43,200 nt of DNA, taken from Clostridia bacterium (GTDB lineage: Bacteria; Bacillota; Clostridia; Oscillospirales; CAG-272). Where the stretch lies: contig JAFUMW010000130.1 in NCBI GenBank assembly GCA_017482465.1, positions 1 through 43,200 on the forward strand, given 5' to 3'. Below the pieces are notes generated by a model. It saw only the letters and a list, made by a program, of their open reading frames with translations, was not told the origin of the DNA and searched no databases. Positions 1-7,084 of this stretch are shown piece after piece; the first letter of the stretch is position 1, and the number at the start of each line of letters is the position of its first letter. The translations under genes and the position numbers were made by a program.

Positions 1-122
1 CACGTGAGCGGCTGCCTGTGAGTGTAATGCGTTGTCAAACTTCAGTGGTCCCTTTCAGGGATGAAGCCTGTATTAGCCCCTTATAGGGGCTGTGCAAACC
101 ACCAGTTTACTGGTGGTTATGA
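1..122 (+). mobile_element. Probable right end of an IS200/IS605-type element
   Basis: Two back-to-back perfect hairpins lie here: AGCCCC/GGGGCT at about 78-94 and AACCACCAG/CTGGTGGTT at about 98-119. They are followed directly by TTGAC, where similarity to the second RHS cassette begins. Subterminal hairpins next to a TTGAC-like pentamer are typical of IS200/IS605 (TnpA/TnpB) ends, and the preceding bases could be the 3' part of a TnpB guide-RNA scaffold. No transposase is visible because the window starts here. Alternatively this is only a pair of terminator-like hairpins closing an upstream gene. Confidence 0.4.
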
Positions 123-151
123 TTGACAGGAGTTGTGAGTTATAGTATAAT
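123..151 (+). promoter_or_regulatory. Consensus promoter at the head of RHS cassette 1
   Basis: A perfect -35 (TTGACA, 123-128) and a perfect -10 (TATAAT, 146-151) are separated by 17 nt. The same promoter with the same spacer recurs at 2181-2209 at the head of cassette 2, so it is part of the repeated unit. The -10 overlaps the in-frame TAG (143-145) that interrupts the RHS reading frame. Confidence 0.7.
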
Positions 152-445
152 AATTTTGACGGACTGTACGGCTTCCGAATAGGCGAGGTCGATTACTTCT
201 ACAAGAAGAATCTGCAGGGAGATATTACCGATATCTACCATGAGGACGGAACTAAGTATGCGTCCTACGTATACGACGCATGGGGTAATTGCACGATAAC
301 GCTTGACACCGCCGGCATCGGTACACTGAATCCGTTCAGGTACAGAGGTTATTACTACGACAGCGAGACAGGTCTCTACTACCTCAAGAGCAGATACTAT
401 GATCCGACGACGGGTAGGTTCATCAATGCGGATGAAGTTATTGAC
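123..445 (+). repeat. RHS-core direct repeat, copy 1
   Basis: This segment and 2181-2503 are about nine-tenths identical by eye and colinear without gaps. It covers the promoter, the in-frame TAG and the terminal RHS core encoding YRGYYYD, YYLKSRYYDP and GRFINAD. Divergence rises sharply after the GRFINAD motif, where the variable tip begins. Such repeats are the usual homologous substrate for exchange of RHS C-terminal tips. Confidence 0.85.
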
Positions 446-1114
446 AAACGCTGTATTATCGGCTATAACCTCTATACTTATTGTGCTAACGATCCTGTTG
501 ATAGGATTGAATTGTTTGGTAACGCATGGTATCACTGGGCTATTGGTGCTGCTATTGTTGCAGCATGTGCCGTAGCGGTTGTGGTAACCGCAGGAGGTGT
601 TGTGGCCGGAGCGGCTGCGGTTTCGGCAGTTGGAGGAGGAATGTCAGCCTCGACCGCTGCTTCTACAGTTGCAGCAAGTGCTTTTTTAGGGTCTGCGACA
701 GTTTATGGTGCCGCTGCAATGTATGCTGAATATGATTCCGATTCTATACAAGAATTTTCTGATCATGGTGATTGGGGAACGGTTGTGTCTACTGCCGGAG
801 GAGCTATAGTATCTGGTGGAGTTGCATATGCATATACATATACTAGACCCGTCAATGTTGCTCCTGTGGGGTCACCATTTGTGAAAGGCCAAAAAGTAAA
901 TTCAACCCAAATAGGTGTTGATCCTTATACACTTATAATAAACTCGACTATTCATCCCGATAAACTTAAAGCTGCCAGAAACAAAATATTAAACGAAGGA
1001 ATGTACGGTATTATCGAAGTTTACAGCGATGGAACAGTATATAATGGCAATCATAGGGTTACTATTGCCAAAGAATTGAATATTGCAGTGGACACAATAG
1101 TGGTCTTCAATTAA
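146..1114 (+). pseudogene. Orphan RHS tip with polymorphic C-terminal domain (cassette 1)
   Basis: The frame is open from just after a TAG at 143-145. It encodes the last RHS core (Y/F-rich YD repeats ending GRFINADE...DRIELFG), then an Ala/Gly/Val-rich hydrophobic stretch (two possible membrane-spanning segments) and a C-terminal domain with DGTVYNGNHRVTIAKELNI. The DG-x4-GNHR-x3-A pattern resembles ParB/sulfiredoxin-like domains found in polymorphic toxins. No ATG or GTG precedes the tip; the first possible initiator is TTG at 512, without a clear Shine-Dalgarno. The RHS export shell is absent, so this is probably a displaced tip or silent cassette. It could still be expressed from the promoter at 123-151. 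The toxin assignment is inferred from position and the short motif. Confidence 0.7.
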
Positions 1115-1125
1115 GGAGGGAAATA

Positions 1126-1581
1126 GTGTTAAGTGTTTATGATTTATATGACTTGTCAGCTGTGTACAAGTTGATACGGTATTTTCCACAATATGAATTA
1201 AACATTATCATACTTGAAAAAGTATTGGAAGTTTTGCGTTGCAAAGACAATACTATAAGTCATAATCAATTTAGAACGGTTCTTTCAGAAATCCCGTTTC
1301 TTGATAGAGAAAGATTTGAATTTGTGTATACAAACAATGTATACACATACTTTCCTTCGTTGCTAAAAGATGAGCTTGCTTATAAAGTTTTGATAGAAGC
1401 TACGGAAAAGTTAAAGGAATCCATTGTTTCGAATAATACGCAATTTACGATTGAATTGGCTGATTGTCTACACGATTTACCACCTGATATTGTAGAAAAT
1501 CAAATGAAAATACCTAAACAGTATTGGAAACGAGAATTTGCGGCTATACGACGAAAATGGGATAAAACTTTTGTCAAATAA
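1126..1581 (+). CDS. Candidate immunity protein for RHS tip 1
   Basis: A 151-aa soluble, helix-rich acidic protein of unknown family. GTG at 1126 is preceded by a strong AAGGAGGG at 1114-1121, which overlaps the stop of the toxin-like frame, so the two are tightly coupled. The C-terminus carries a CLHDLPPDIVENQ segment and a W/K/R-rich tail (YWKREFAAIRRKWDK). A small gene directly behind an RHS tip, AT-richer than the neighbouring housekeeping genes, is the normal position of a cognate immunity gene. Function is inferred from position alone. Confidence 0.6.
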   Translation: MLSVYDLYDLSAVYKLIRYFPQYELNIIILEKVLEVLRCKDNTISHNQFRTVLSEIPFLDRERFEFVYTNNVYTYFPSLLKDELAYKVLIEATEKLKESIVSNNTQFTIELADCLHDLPPDIVENQMKIPKQYWKREFAAIRRKWDKTFVK

Positions 1582-1589
1582 GGGGGGTT

Positions 1590-1700
1590 ATGCAATATAA
1601 AAAGAACGATGATATCTGGAGTATTTGGCTAACCATGGTAAAATATTTAACGTATAAACGGACTATTAGGTTATTATTAAAATGCTACTATATTATTTAG
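1590..1700 (+). CDS. Possible 36-aa small ORF with strong ribosome site
   Basis: ATG at 1590 lies 2 nt after an A-G6 run (1581-1587) and opens a 36-codon frame ending TAG at 1698-1700. The peptide is basic and aromatic (MQYKKNDDIWSIWL...). It overlaps the start of the next gene (1682) in another frame, so its translation may couple to that gene, which has no good ribosome site of its own. It could equally be a decayed 5' end. Confidence 0.25.
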   Translation: MQYKKNDDIWSIWLTMVKYLTYKRTIRLLLKCYYII

Positions 1701-2101
1701 TACACAAGAGAAAAGTTGAACCTTTATCTAGAAATAATTGGTTGTACAGTACAAAAGCCCTTGGCTTTTTTAGATCAAAAGTTGCTGTTAAGCGAGCGAT
1801 AGATCGGTACAAGCAATTAATGGGGTTCAATCGATATCCAAATGGGTTTAAGATCTTTGCTTATCATTGTAGAACAAATCGAGTCAAAAATATATATTTT
1901 TTGCAACATGAGTATTACAATGAGCGCTTTGATTGTGATATTGTTACATCTTTAGGTGTGTATTTATCAAAAGATGATGCACAAAAAGGAATTGAAGCTT
2001 TAATTCAGTCTCCGAAATGTACTTTGTCAAATTATCCCGAAGGATTTTGTATAGATAAATACAAAATAAATGAATTATATTGGCCATACGGCTTTGATTG
2101 A
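1682..2101 (+). CDS. Tandem DUF7336-like protein, candidate second immunity gene
   Basis: A 139-aa protein made of two related halves. Residues 1-60 contain YYLVHKRK...GFFRSKVAVKRAIDRYKQL..F..YPNGFKI. Residues 70-139 contain IYFLQHEYY...GVYLSKDDAQKGIEAL...YPEGFCIDKYKINELYWPYGF. The pattern YLLQH / GIYS / A..AI / YPEGF.ID.Y.IN...W..GF is what I recognise as DUF7336, a small domain often seen near polymorphic toxins; here it appears duplicated. ATG at 1682 has no convincing ribosome site. It is AT-rich like the gene before it. The immunity role is inferred from location. Confidence 0.55.
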   Translation: MLLYYLVHKRKVEPLSRNNWLYSTKALGFFRSKVAVKRAIDRYKQLMGFNRYPNGFKIFAYHCRTNRVKNIYFLQHEYYNERFDCDIVTSLGVYLSKDDAQKGIEALIQSPKCTLSNYPEGFCIDKYKINELYWPYGFD

Positions 2102-2149
2102 TTCTTAACATATTGTCTCAATCTTTTGTGTATTGGGAACTCTCGTTTT

Positions 2150-2174
2150 CCCCGCGGTCTTTCGACCGCGGGGG
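2150..2174 (+). terminator. GC-rich hairpin before cassette 2
   Basis: A ten-base perfect stem, CCCCGCGGTC (2150-2159) with GACCGCGGGG (2164-2173), has a TTTC loop. It is followed by GTTCTTATTGACA with only a weak T tract. It sits between the last gene of cassette 1 and the promoter of cassette 2, so it probably ends transcription of cassette 1. Confidence 0.6.
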
Positions 2175-2180
2175 TTCTTA

Positions 2181-2209
2181 TTGACAAGAGTTGTGAGTTA
2201 TAGTATAAT
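2181..2209 (+). promoter_or_regulatory. Consensus promoter at the head of RHS cassette 2
   Basis: TTGACA (2181-2186) and TATAAT (2204-2209) are 17 nt apart, identical in layout to the promoter at 123-151. The in-frame TAG is again embedded (2201-2203). Confidence 0.7.
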
Positions 2210-2503
2210 GATCTTGACGGACTTTACAGCTTCCGTATAGGCGAGGTCGATTACTTCTACAAGAAGAATCGGCAGGTAGATATCACCGATATCTACCATG
2301 AGGACGGAACTAAGTACGCATCCTATGTATACGATGCATGGGGTAATTGCACGATAACGCTCGATACCGATGGCATCGGCACGCTCAATCCGTTCAGGTA
2401 CAGAGGTTATTACTACGATACGGAAACCAACCTCTACTACCTCAAGAGCAGATACTATGATCCGGCTGTGGGTAGGTTCATCAACGCAGACAATATATTT
2501 GAT
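2181..2503 (+). repeat. RHS-core direct repeat, copy 2
   Basis: Second copy of the repeat at 123-445, roughly 90 percent identical by eye with no indels noticed. The similarity starts exactly at TTGACA and fades after the GRFINAD codons. Confidence 0.85.
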
Positions 2504-2746
2504 AGACGATCAATTCTTGGCTATAATCTGTACGTGTATTGTTTGAACAATCCTTCGAGCAGAGTCGATTTGTTTGGATGTATATCCGCTTTTGTAGCAA
2601 TAGCTGGTCTTGTTTTGGTTACTGGCGTATTGAGTGGTTGTTCTTCATCGACTAAGAGCTCTTCTCCGTTTGGCGTAGTACCCGTATATAAGGATATAAA
2701 AGCGAGTAATGGAAATCGTAATAATCCTAAAATTATTTATCACTAA
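2204..2746 (+). pseudogene. Orphan RHS tip with short hydrophobic, lipobox-like end (cassette 2)
   Basis: The frame is open after a TAG at 2201-2203 and encodes the terminal RHS core. A GTG at 2468 (in GRFINAD) is the first plausible initiator. After the VDLFG boundary the tip is only about 54 aa: a hydrophobic segment (FVAIAGLVLVTGVLSGC) ending in a lipobox-like LSGC, then a Ser-rich linker and a short polar tail. It is too short for most toxin domains, so the C-terminal part may be truncated or be an exchange remnant. An intact downstream immunity-like gene at 2760 argues that the cassette was once functional. Confidence 0.6.
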
Positions 2747-2759
2747 AAGGAGTAATATC

Positions 2760-3380
2760 ATGTACTGGAACAAAAGCAATATCTCGTACGATATTCTGAT
2801 TCCCCCTCTAAAAAAACATGTTTCTGAATTAGACAAATTAGAAGCAAAAGAATATTTTGAATGGTATTTACAATGTTTACCTGCTAGAATTAGTTATCTT
2901 TCAGAAGTTAGTAAATGTGTTTTGGACGGGTCCTTTGATTCTCTGATCCCTCTTTGGCACTGGTTTTTGATTGTTGCAAAAATCGAAAAAACTCCGACAG
3001 CTAAATTAAATATGATAAAAAGGTTTTTGAACAAACAATCTAATCCTTTCATTAATGAAATTATTGATGAGTCATCAACTCAATTTTCATTGCAGACCGA
3101 ATATATTATACGAGACATTGGTATGTATTTAGGTAACGTATTTGTAAAATTTAGTGATAAAATAAAGTGGGGATATCATACTGATATCGAAAAGGATTCA
3201 TTTGCTAATACTCCGTTGCTTACAGGATTTGAAGATGCGAAATTCACTCCACCTTTCAAAATGGAATTTGAGCCTGTTCATATGACAAAAGTACAGGCGT
3301 CTAATATTTTCGATAATACTGCAAGTGATACAGATTTATATAATCTATGTCTGCACTGGGTTTCAAATATACCTAAATAA
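2760..3380 (+). CDS. Candidate immunity protein for RHS tip 2
   Basis: A 206-aa soluble protein of unrecognised family, rich in aromatic residues (MYWNKSNISYD..., LEAKEYFEWYLQCLPARISYL, PLWHWFL). ATG at 2760 has a good AAAAGGAG at 2745-2752, starting inside the stop region of the upstream tip. It is AT-rich like the other cassette genes and unlike the GC-richer housekeeping genes that follow. Its place straight after an RHS tip is the only basis for the immunity role. No membrane segment is seen. Confidence 0.55.
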   Translation: MYWNKSNISYDILIPPLKKHVSELDKLEAKEYFEWYLQCLPARISYLSEVSKCVLDGSFDSLIPLWHWFLIVAKIEKTPTAKLNMIKRFLNKQSNPFINEIIDESSTQFSLQTEYIIRDIGMYLGNVFVKFSDKIKWGYHTDIEKDSFANTPLLTGFEDAKFTPPFKMEFEPVHMTKVQASNIFDNTASDTDLYNLCLHWVSNIPK

Positions 3381-3717
3381 ATATTTTCAAATATTATCTA
3401 TGAACATATAGCTTTTATTAGATGCTAATCGTTGTTAAACCATGTGCAAGTCACTTTGATCAATTTTCATTTTACATTTGCACATCCTATCGCACACATA
3501 CACCCTCTGCATTAAGAGCAGAGGGTGTTCTCTATATGCTTATATTGACAAGATCGGTAAAGAATTATTATGCGGCGTATAAGGTGTATCAAGTGAAAAA
3601 TATTGTTGAAGAATATATTGCCAAAACATATGAAAAGAAAATGACAAAGACGGAACCTTCAAGCTTTTGCTCAACGCCGTGTACCGTGAGATATAACCTA
3701 AATACATATAAAAACAG
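3381..3717. other. Gene-poor stretch at the edge of the RHS region
   Basis: No convincing gene. It holds a perfect hairpin, ACACCCTCTGC with GCAGAGGGTGT (3500-3528), followed by TATTGACAAGA at 3543-3553, the same string that opens RHS cassette 2 (ATTGACAAGAG). Beyond that, an open but unrecognisable frame with no start signal runs towards the gpmI terminator. It may be the degraded end of the RHS array. Confidence 0.5.
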
Positions 3718-3746
3718 CTTCCGACGTGATCGTCGGAAGCCGTTTT
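3718..3746 (-). terminator. gpmI terminator
   Basis: On the minus strand, GGCTTCCGACG and CGTCGGAAGCT form a strong stem with a short loop followed by a T run, just past the gpmI stop at 3756. Confidence 0.85.
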
Positions 3747-3755
3747 GGCGTCATA

Positions 3756-5408
3756 TTACTTTGCTTCGATCATCGAGGCGTCCCACATATCGGGAGCTTC
3801 ATAACCGAGAAGATTTACTACCGTAGCTGCAACATTCGAAAGCCCGAACTCGCCTGCATCCGCCTTGACGGTGTAGCCGTCCTTGTAGTAGTTGTCGTAG
3901 ATATAACAGGGTACGGGATTGAGCGTGTGGCTTGTTTTTGCCTTGAAGTTGCCTGCCTTGTCCGCCTTGGGCGCCCCGGTCTTTTTATCGACCTCAAACA
4001 TTTCGTCTGCATTACCGTGGTCTGCTGTGATGAGAGCAACACCGTGGAGCTTGTCGATAACCTCAAGAAGTCTCTTAAGCTCAAGGTCTACTGATTCAAC
4101 GCCGATCCTTGTTGCGAGCAGGTTGCCTGTGTGTCCCACCATGTCGCCGTTCGGGAAGTTTACGCGCAGATACTTGTACTTGCCCGATTCAAGGCACTCA
4201 ATGAGCTTGTCGGTGATCTCGGCACTCTTCATCCACGGTCTCTGCTCAAACGGGATAACGTCGGAGGGGACTTCGATGTAGGTCTCGTATTCTTCGCTGA
4301 ATTTACCCGATTTGTTTCCGTTCCAGAAGTAGGTGACGTGACCGTATTTCTGTGTTTCTGAGATAGCGAGCTGTGCTATCTTCATGTCTGCGAGATATTC
4401 GCCCATTGTGTTTGTGATCTCGGGAGGAGAAACGAGGTAGCGGCTCGGAATATGGAGGTCGCCGTCGTATTCAAGCATACCTGCGTATACTACCTTGGGG
4501 AAACGTACGCGGTCGAATTTGTCAAATTTGATATCTTCAAACGCCTTGGAGATCTCGATCGAACGGTCGCCGCGGAAGTTGTAGAATACAACGCTGTCGC
4601 CGTCGTTTACCGTACCGACCGGCTTGCCGTCTTTTGCAATAACGAAGGGAGGGAGATCCTGGTCGATCACCTTGTATTCTTCTCTGTAAGCAACAACTGC
4701 TTCTTCGGCGCTTGCAAACTGCCTGCCCTCGCCGAGCACGTGTGTCTTCCAGCCGAGCTCGACCATGCTCCAGTCAGCCTCGTATCTGTCCATCGTGATC
4801 TTCATTCTTCCGCCGCCGGATGCAATCATGATATCGAAGTCTGCGCTTCTCTGCGAAGCGAGAAATTCTTCGAAAGGTCTGATGTATTCAAGCGCAGATG
4901 TTTCGCCGACGTCACGTCCGTCTATAAGGATGTGAACGCGTACGGTCTTGACCTTTTCTTCTTTAGCCTTTACGATAAGCGCCTTGAGGTGGTCGATGTG
5001 CGAGTGAACATTACCGTCCGAGAAAAGTCCGAGGAAGTGGAGCGTACCATCGTTTTCTTCAACATTGTTAACGATCGCTTTCCATGCGTCGGACGAGAAT
5101 ATCTTACCTGATTCGATAGACTGTGTAACGAGCTTTGCGCCCTGTGCGAACACCTGACCTGCGCCGAGAGCATTGTGTCCGACCTCGGAGTTGCCCATGT
5201 CATCGTCCGACGGAAGACCTACAGCTGTGCCGTGAGCCTTGAGCTTCAGCATCGGATAGTTTTCCTTTAGCATATCAAGTGTGGGAGTGTAAGCGCTCGA
5301 AACAGCGTTGCCTACACCGTCGGGAGCGATACCCACGCCGTCCATAACTATAGTTACAACAGGGCCGTCTACGCCCTTAAAGCCTGCGAGTTTCTTAAGT
5401 TCTGCCAT
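3756..5408 (-). CDS. gpmI: 2,3-bisphosphoglycerate-independent phosphoglycerate mutase, plant-type
   Basis: Interconverts 3- and 2-phosphoglycerate in glycolysis using two metal ions and a phospho-serine intermediate. The 550-aa product shows MDGVG near the N-terminus (metal Asp), GNSEVGHNALGAG (catalytic Ser), SDGNVHSHIDHL, DGRD, ASGGGRMKITMDRYEADW, FPNGDMVGHTG, ADHGNADEM and SHTLNPVP. GLPSDDDMGNSEVGHNALGAG, FDKFDRVRFPK and YFWNGN are hallmarks of the long plant/trypanosomatid subclass rather than the roughly 510-aa form usual in Firmicutes. ATG at 5408 is chosen because GGAGGT lies just upstream (5413-5418) and the promoter occupies 5476-5504; a longer in-frame start there would begin inside the promoter. 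Confidence 0.95.
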   Translation of the reverse strand: MAELKKLAGFKGVDGPVVTIVMDGVGIAPDGVGNAVSSAYTPTLDMLKENYPMLKLKAHGTAVGLPSDDDMGNSEVGHNALGAGQVFAQGAKLVTQSIESGKIFSSDAWKAIVNNVEENDGTLHFLGLFSDGNVHSHIDHLKALIVKAKEEKVKTVRVHILIDGRDVGETSALEYIRPFEEFLASQRSADFDIMIASGGGRMKITMDRYEADWSMVELGWKTHVLGEGRQFASAEEAVVAYREEYKVIDQDLPPFVIAKDGKPVGTVNDGDSVVFYNFRGDRSIEISKAFEDIKFDKFDRVRFPKVVYAGMLEYDGDLHIPSRYLVSPPEITNTMGEYLADMKIAQLAISETQKYGHVTYFWNGNKSGKFSEEYETYIEVPSDVIPFEQRPWMKSAEITDKLIECLESGKYKYLRVNFPNGDMVGHTGNLLATRIGVESVDLELKRLLEVIDKLHGVALITADHGNADEMFEVDKKTGAPKADKAGNFKAKTSHTLNPVPCYIYDNYYKDGYTVKADAGEFGLSNVAATVVNLLGYEAPDMWDASMIEAK

Positions 5409-5475
5409 TTTTACCTCCAAAAAATAAGACAAAATCAGAAAGGCATAAGCCTTGCCGAAATATTCATACCCTTTA

Positions 5476-5504
5476 AGTATACCACAAACTATATGAAAAT
5501 TCAA
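5476..5504 (-). promoter_or_regulatory. gpmI promoter
   Basis: On the minus strand TTGAAT (5504-5499), a 17-nt spacer and TATACT (5481-5476) with TGG immediately before it form an extended -10 promoter, about 70 nt upstream of the gpmI ATG. Confidence 0.7.
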
Positions 5505-5576
5505 GAGAAATAAGCAATATTAAGCATGTTTTTGATGCGATTTTTGTTATAATTGTTTGAATATTCAGCTTGGGGC

Positions 5577-5605
5577 TTGATTAATGCAAAAAAATATGGT
5601 ACAAT
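5577..5605 (+). promoter_or_regulatory. glyA promoter
   Basis: TTGATT (5577-5582), 17-nt spacer, TACAAT (5600-5605). A small GCCG-TTT-CGGC hairpin flanked by A and T runs (about 5633-5657) lies in the leader just before the ribosome site and could act as a weak attenuator. Confidence 0.65.
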
Positions 5606-5672
5606 TTGATGGAAAGCAAAAATTCTTATCCGAAAATGCCGTTTCGGCGTTTTTAGAAAGGCAGGACACAAA

Positions 5673-6917
5673 ATGATAAGAGATATTATGGATTTTATAT
5701 GCGAGCATGACTCTGAGATCGGCGACGCCGTAAAAAAAGAGTTTGCCCGTCAGCAGAGAGGACTTGAACTTATCGCTTCGGAAAATGTTGTTTCTCCCGC
5801 GGTAATGGCAACAATGGCGACCGTTCTCACGAACAAGTATGCCGAGGGATATCCCGCAAAGCGTTACTACGGCGGATGCGAATGCGTTGACATTGCGGAA
5901 AATATCGCACGTGAGCGCGCAAAAAAAATATTCGGTGCAGAGCATGCCAACGTACAGCCTCACAGCGGTGCACAGGCGAACCTCGCTGTGTATTTTGCAC
6001 TTCTTGAAACAGGCGATACTGTGCTCGGCATGAACCTTGCACACGGCGGCCATCTTACACACGGAAGTCCTGTAAATATGTCGGGTAAGAACTACAATTT
6101 CGTAGCTTACGGAGTTGACAGCGAGACGCACCGCATAGACTATGACAAGCTTGAGGCACAGGCAAAGGAATGCAAGCCCAAGCTCATTGTAGCCGGTGCT
6201 TCTGCCTACCCCAGGATAATCGACTTCAAGCGTATCTCGGAGATAGCAAAGAGTGTCGGCGCGTACTTTATGGTGGATATGGCTCATATTGCCGGACTTG
6301 TTGCCGCAGGACTGCATCCCAACCCTGTTGAATACGCCGATGTTGTAACGACTACCACTCACAAAACACTGCGCGGACCCAGAGGCGGTATGATCCTCTG
6401 CCGCGAGGAGCTCGCAAAGCAGATAGATAAGGCTATATTCCCCGGAACACAGGGCGGTCCGCTCATGCATGTTATTGCTTCGAAGGCAGTATGCTTCGGA
6501 GAGGCGCTCAAGCCCGAATTCAAGGAATATCAGAAGAAGATCGTAAAGAACGCGGCTACCCTTGCCGAGTCCCTCAAAAATAACGGTCTCAATCTCGTTT
6601 CGGGCGGTACGGACAACCACCTTATCCTGCTTGACCTCAGAAGTGTCGGCGTAACGGGTAAGGAGCTTGAAAAACGTCTTGATGAGGTATATATAACAGT
6701 AAATAAAAACGCAATACCGGATGATCCCCAGTCGCCCTTTATTACAAGCGGTATCAGAGTCGGAACACCTGCGGTAACATCCCGCGGTCTTGGCGAAGAA
6801 GAGATGGTAAAGCTTGGAGAGCTTATAGCTCTTGCGGCTAAGGATTTTGATAACAGGGCGGATTATATCAGAACCGAGGTCACAAAGATCTGCGAAAAAT
6901 ATCCGCTTTACAACTGA
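5673..6917 (+). CDS. glyA: Serine hydroxymethyltransferase
   Basis: PLP enzyme converting serine and tetrahydrofolate to glycine and 5,10-methylene-THF, the main one-carbon source. The 414-aa product has the family signatures [32 protein letters not shown], and [14 protein letters not shown] with the PLP lysine at about K231; length is normal. ATG at 5673 follows GAAAGGCAGG. It is preceded by its own promoter at 5577-5605 and ends at a terminator at 6932-6953, so it is probably a single-gene transcript. Confidence 0.97.
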   Translation: MIRDIMDFICEHDSEIGDAVKKEFARQQRGLELIASENVVSPAVMATMATVLTNKYAEGYPAKRYYGGCECVDIAENIARERAKKIFGAEHANVQPHSGAQANLAVYFALLETGDTVLGMNLAHGGHLTHGSPVNMSGKNYNFVAYGVDSETHRIDYDKLEAQAKECKPKLIVAGASAYPRIIDFKRISEIAKSVGAYFMVDMAHIAGLVAAGLHPNPVEYADVVTTTTHKTLRGPRGGMILCREELAKQIDKAIFPGTQGGPLMHVIASKAVCFGEALKPEFKEYQKKIVKNAATLAESLKNNGLNLVSGGTDNHLILLDLRSVGVTGKELEKRLDEVYITVNKNAIPDDPQSPFITSGIRVGTPAVTSRGLGEEEMVKLGELIALAAKDFDNRADYIRTEVTKICEKYPLYN

Positions 6918-6931
6918 AATCATTAAACCGA

Positions 6932-6957
6932 CGGGTGCCCTTTGCGGCACCCGTTTG
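6932..6957 (+). terminator. glyA terminator
   Basis: CGGGTGCC (6932-6939) pairs with GGCACCCG (6946-6953) around a CTTTGC loop, followed by TTTGG; a short T tract but a strong stem right after the glyA stop. Confidence 0.75.
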
Positions 6958-6989
6958 GTGTCATTTTATACAAATTCACGATCAGCCTA

Positions 6990-7019
6990 TTGACAATTGT
7001 ACCAATAATATGATATCAT
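6990..7019 (+). promoter_or_regulatory. Promoter of the MinD-like/MGS-like operon
   Basis: TTGACA (6990-6995) and TATCAT (7014-7019) are 18 nt apart, with TGA before the -10 (extended -10). Confidence 0.7.
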
Positions 7020-7084
7020 AATAGTGTACGTATGATAAAAAACGCATAAAAGTACGTGAGATCGCAGACGTTGCGGAGAGGATT

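Noticed and set aside
140-535. 131-codon minus-strand frame over RHS copy 1
   Set aside because: Antisense to a clear RHS-core sequence and without a ribosome site.
123-2503. The two RHS repeats as a CRISPR array or integron
   Set aside because: Repeats are about 320 bp with only two copies and encode RHS core protein; no spacers, attC-like sites or integrase are seen.
3422-3826. 134-codon plus-strand frame across the gpmI terminator
   Set aside because: It runs through a hairpin and into the antisense of gpmI; no start signal or family resemblance.
5409-5504. Longer in-frame N-terminus for gpmI (about 32 extra residues)
   Set aside because: The region contains the -35/-10 promoter and the ribosome site; family alignment begins at MAELKKL.
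5565-6950. Long open frame on the minus strand opposite glyA
   Set aside because: It is antisense to a clear glyA gene, its product has no recognisable motif, and its open state follows from glyA codon use.
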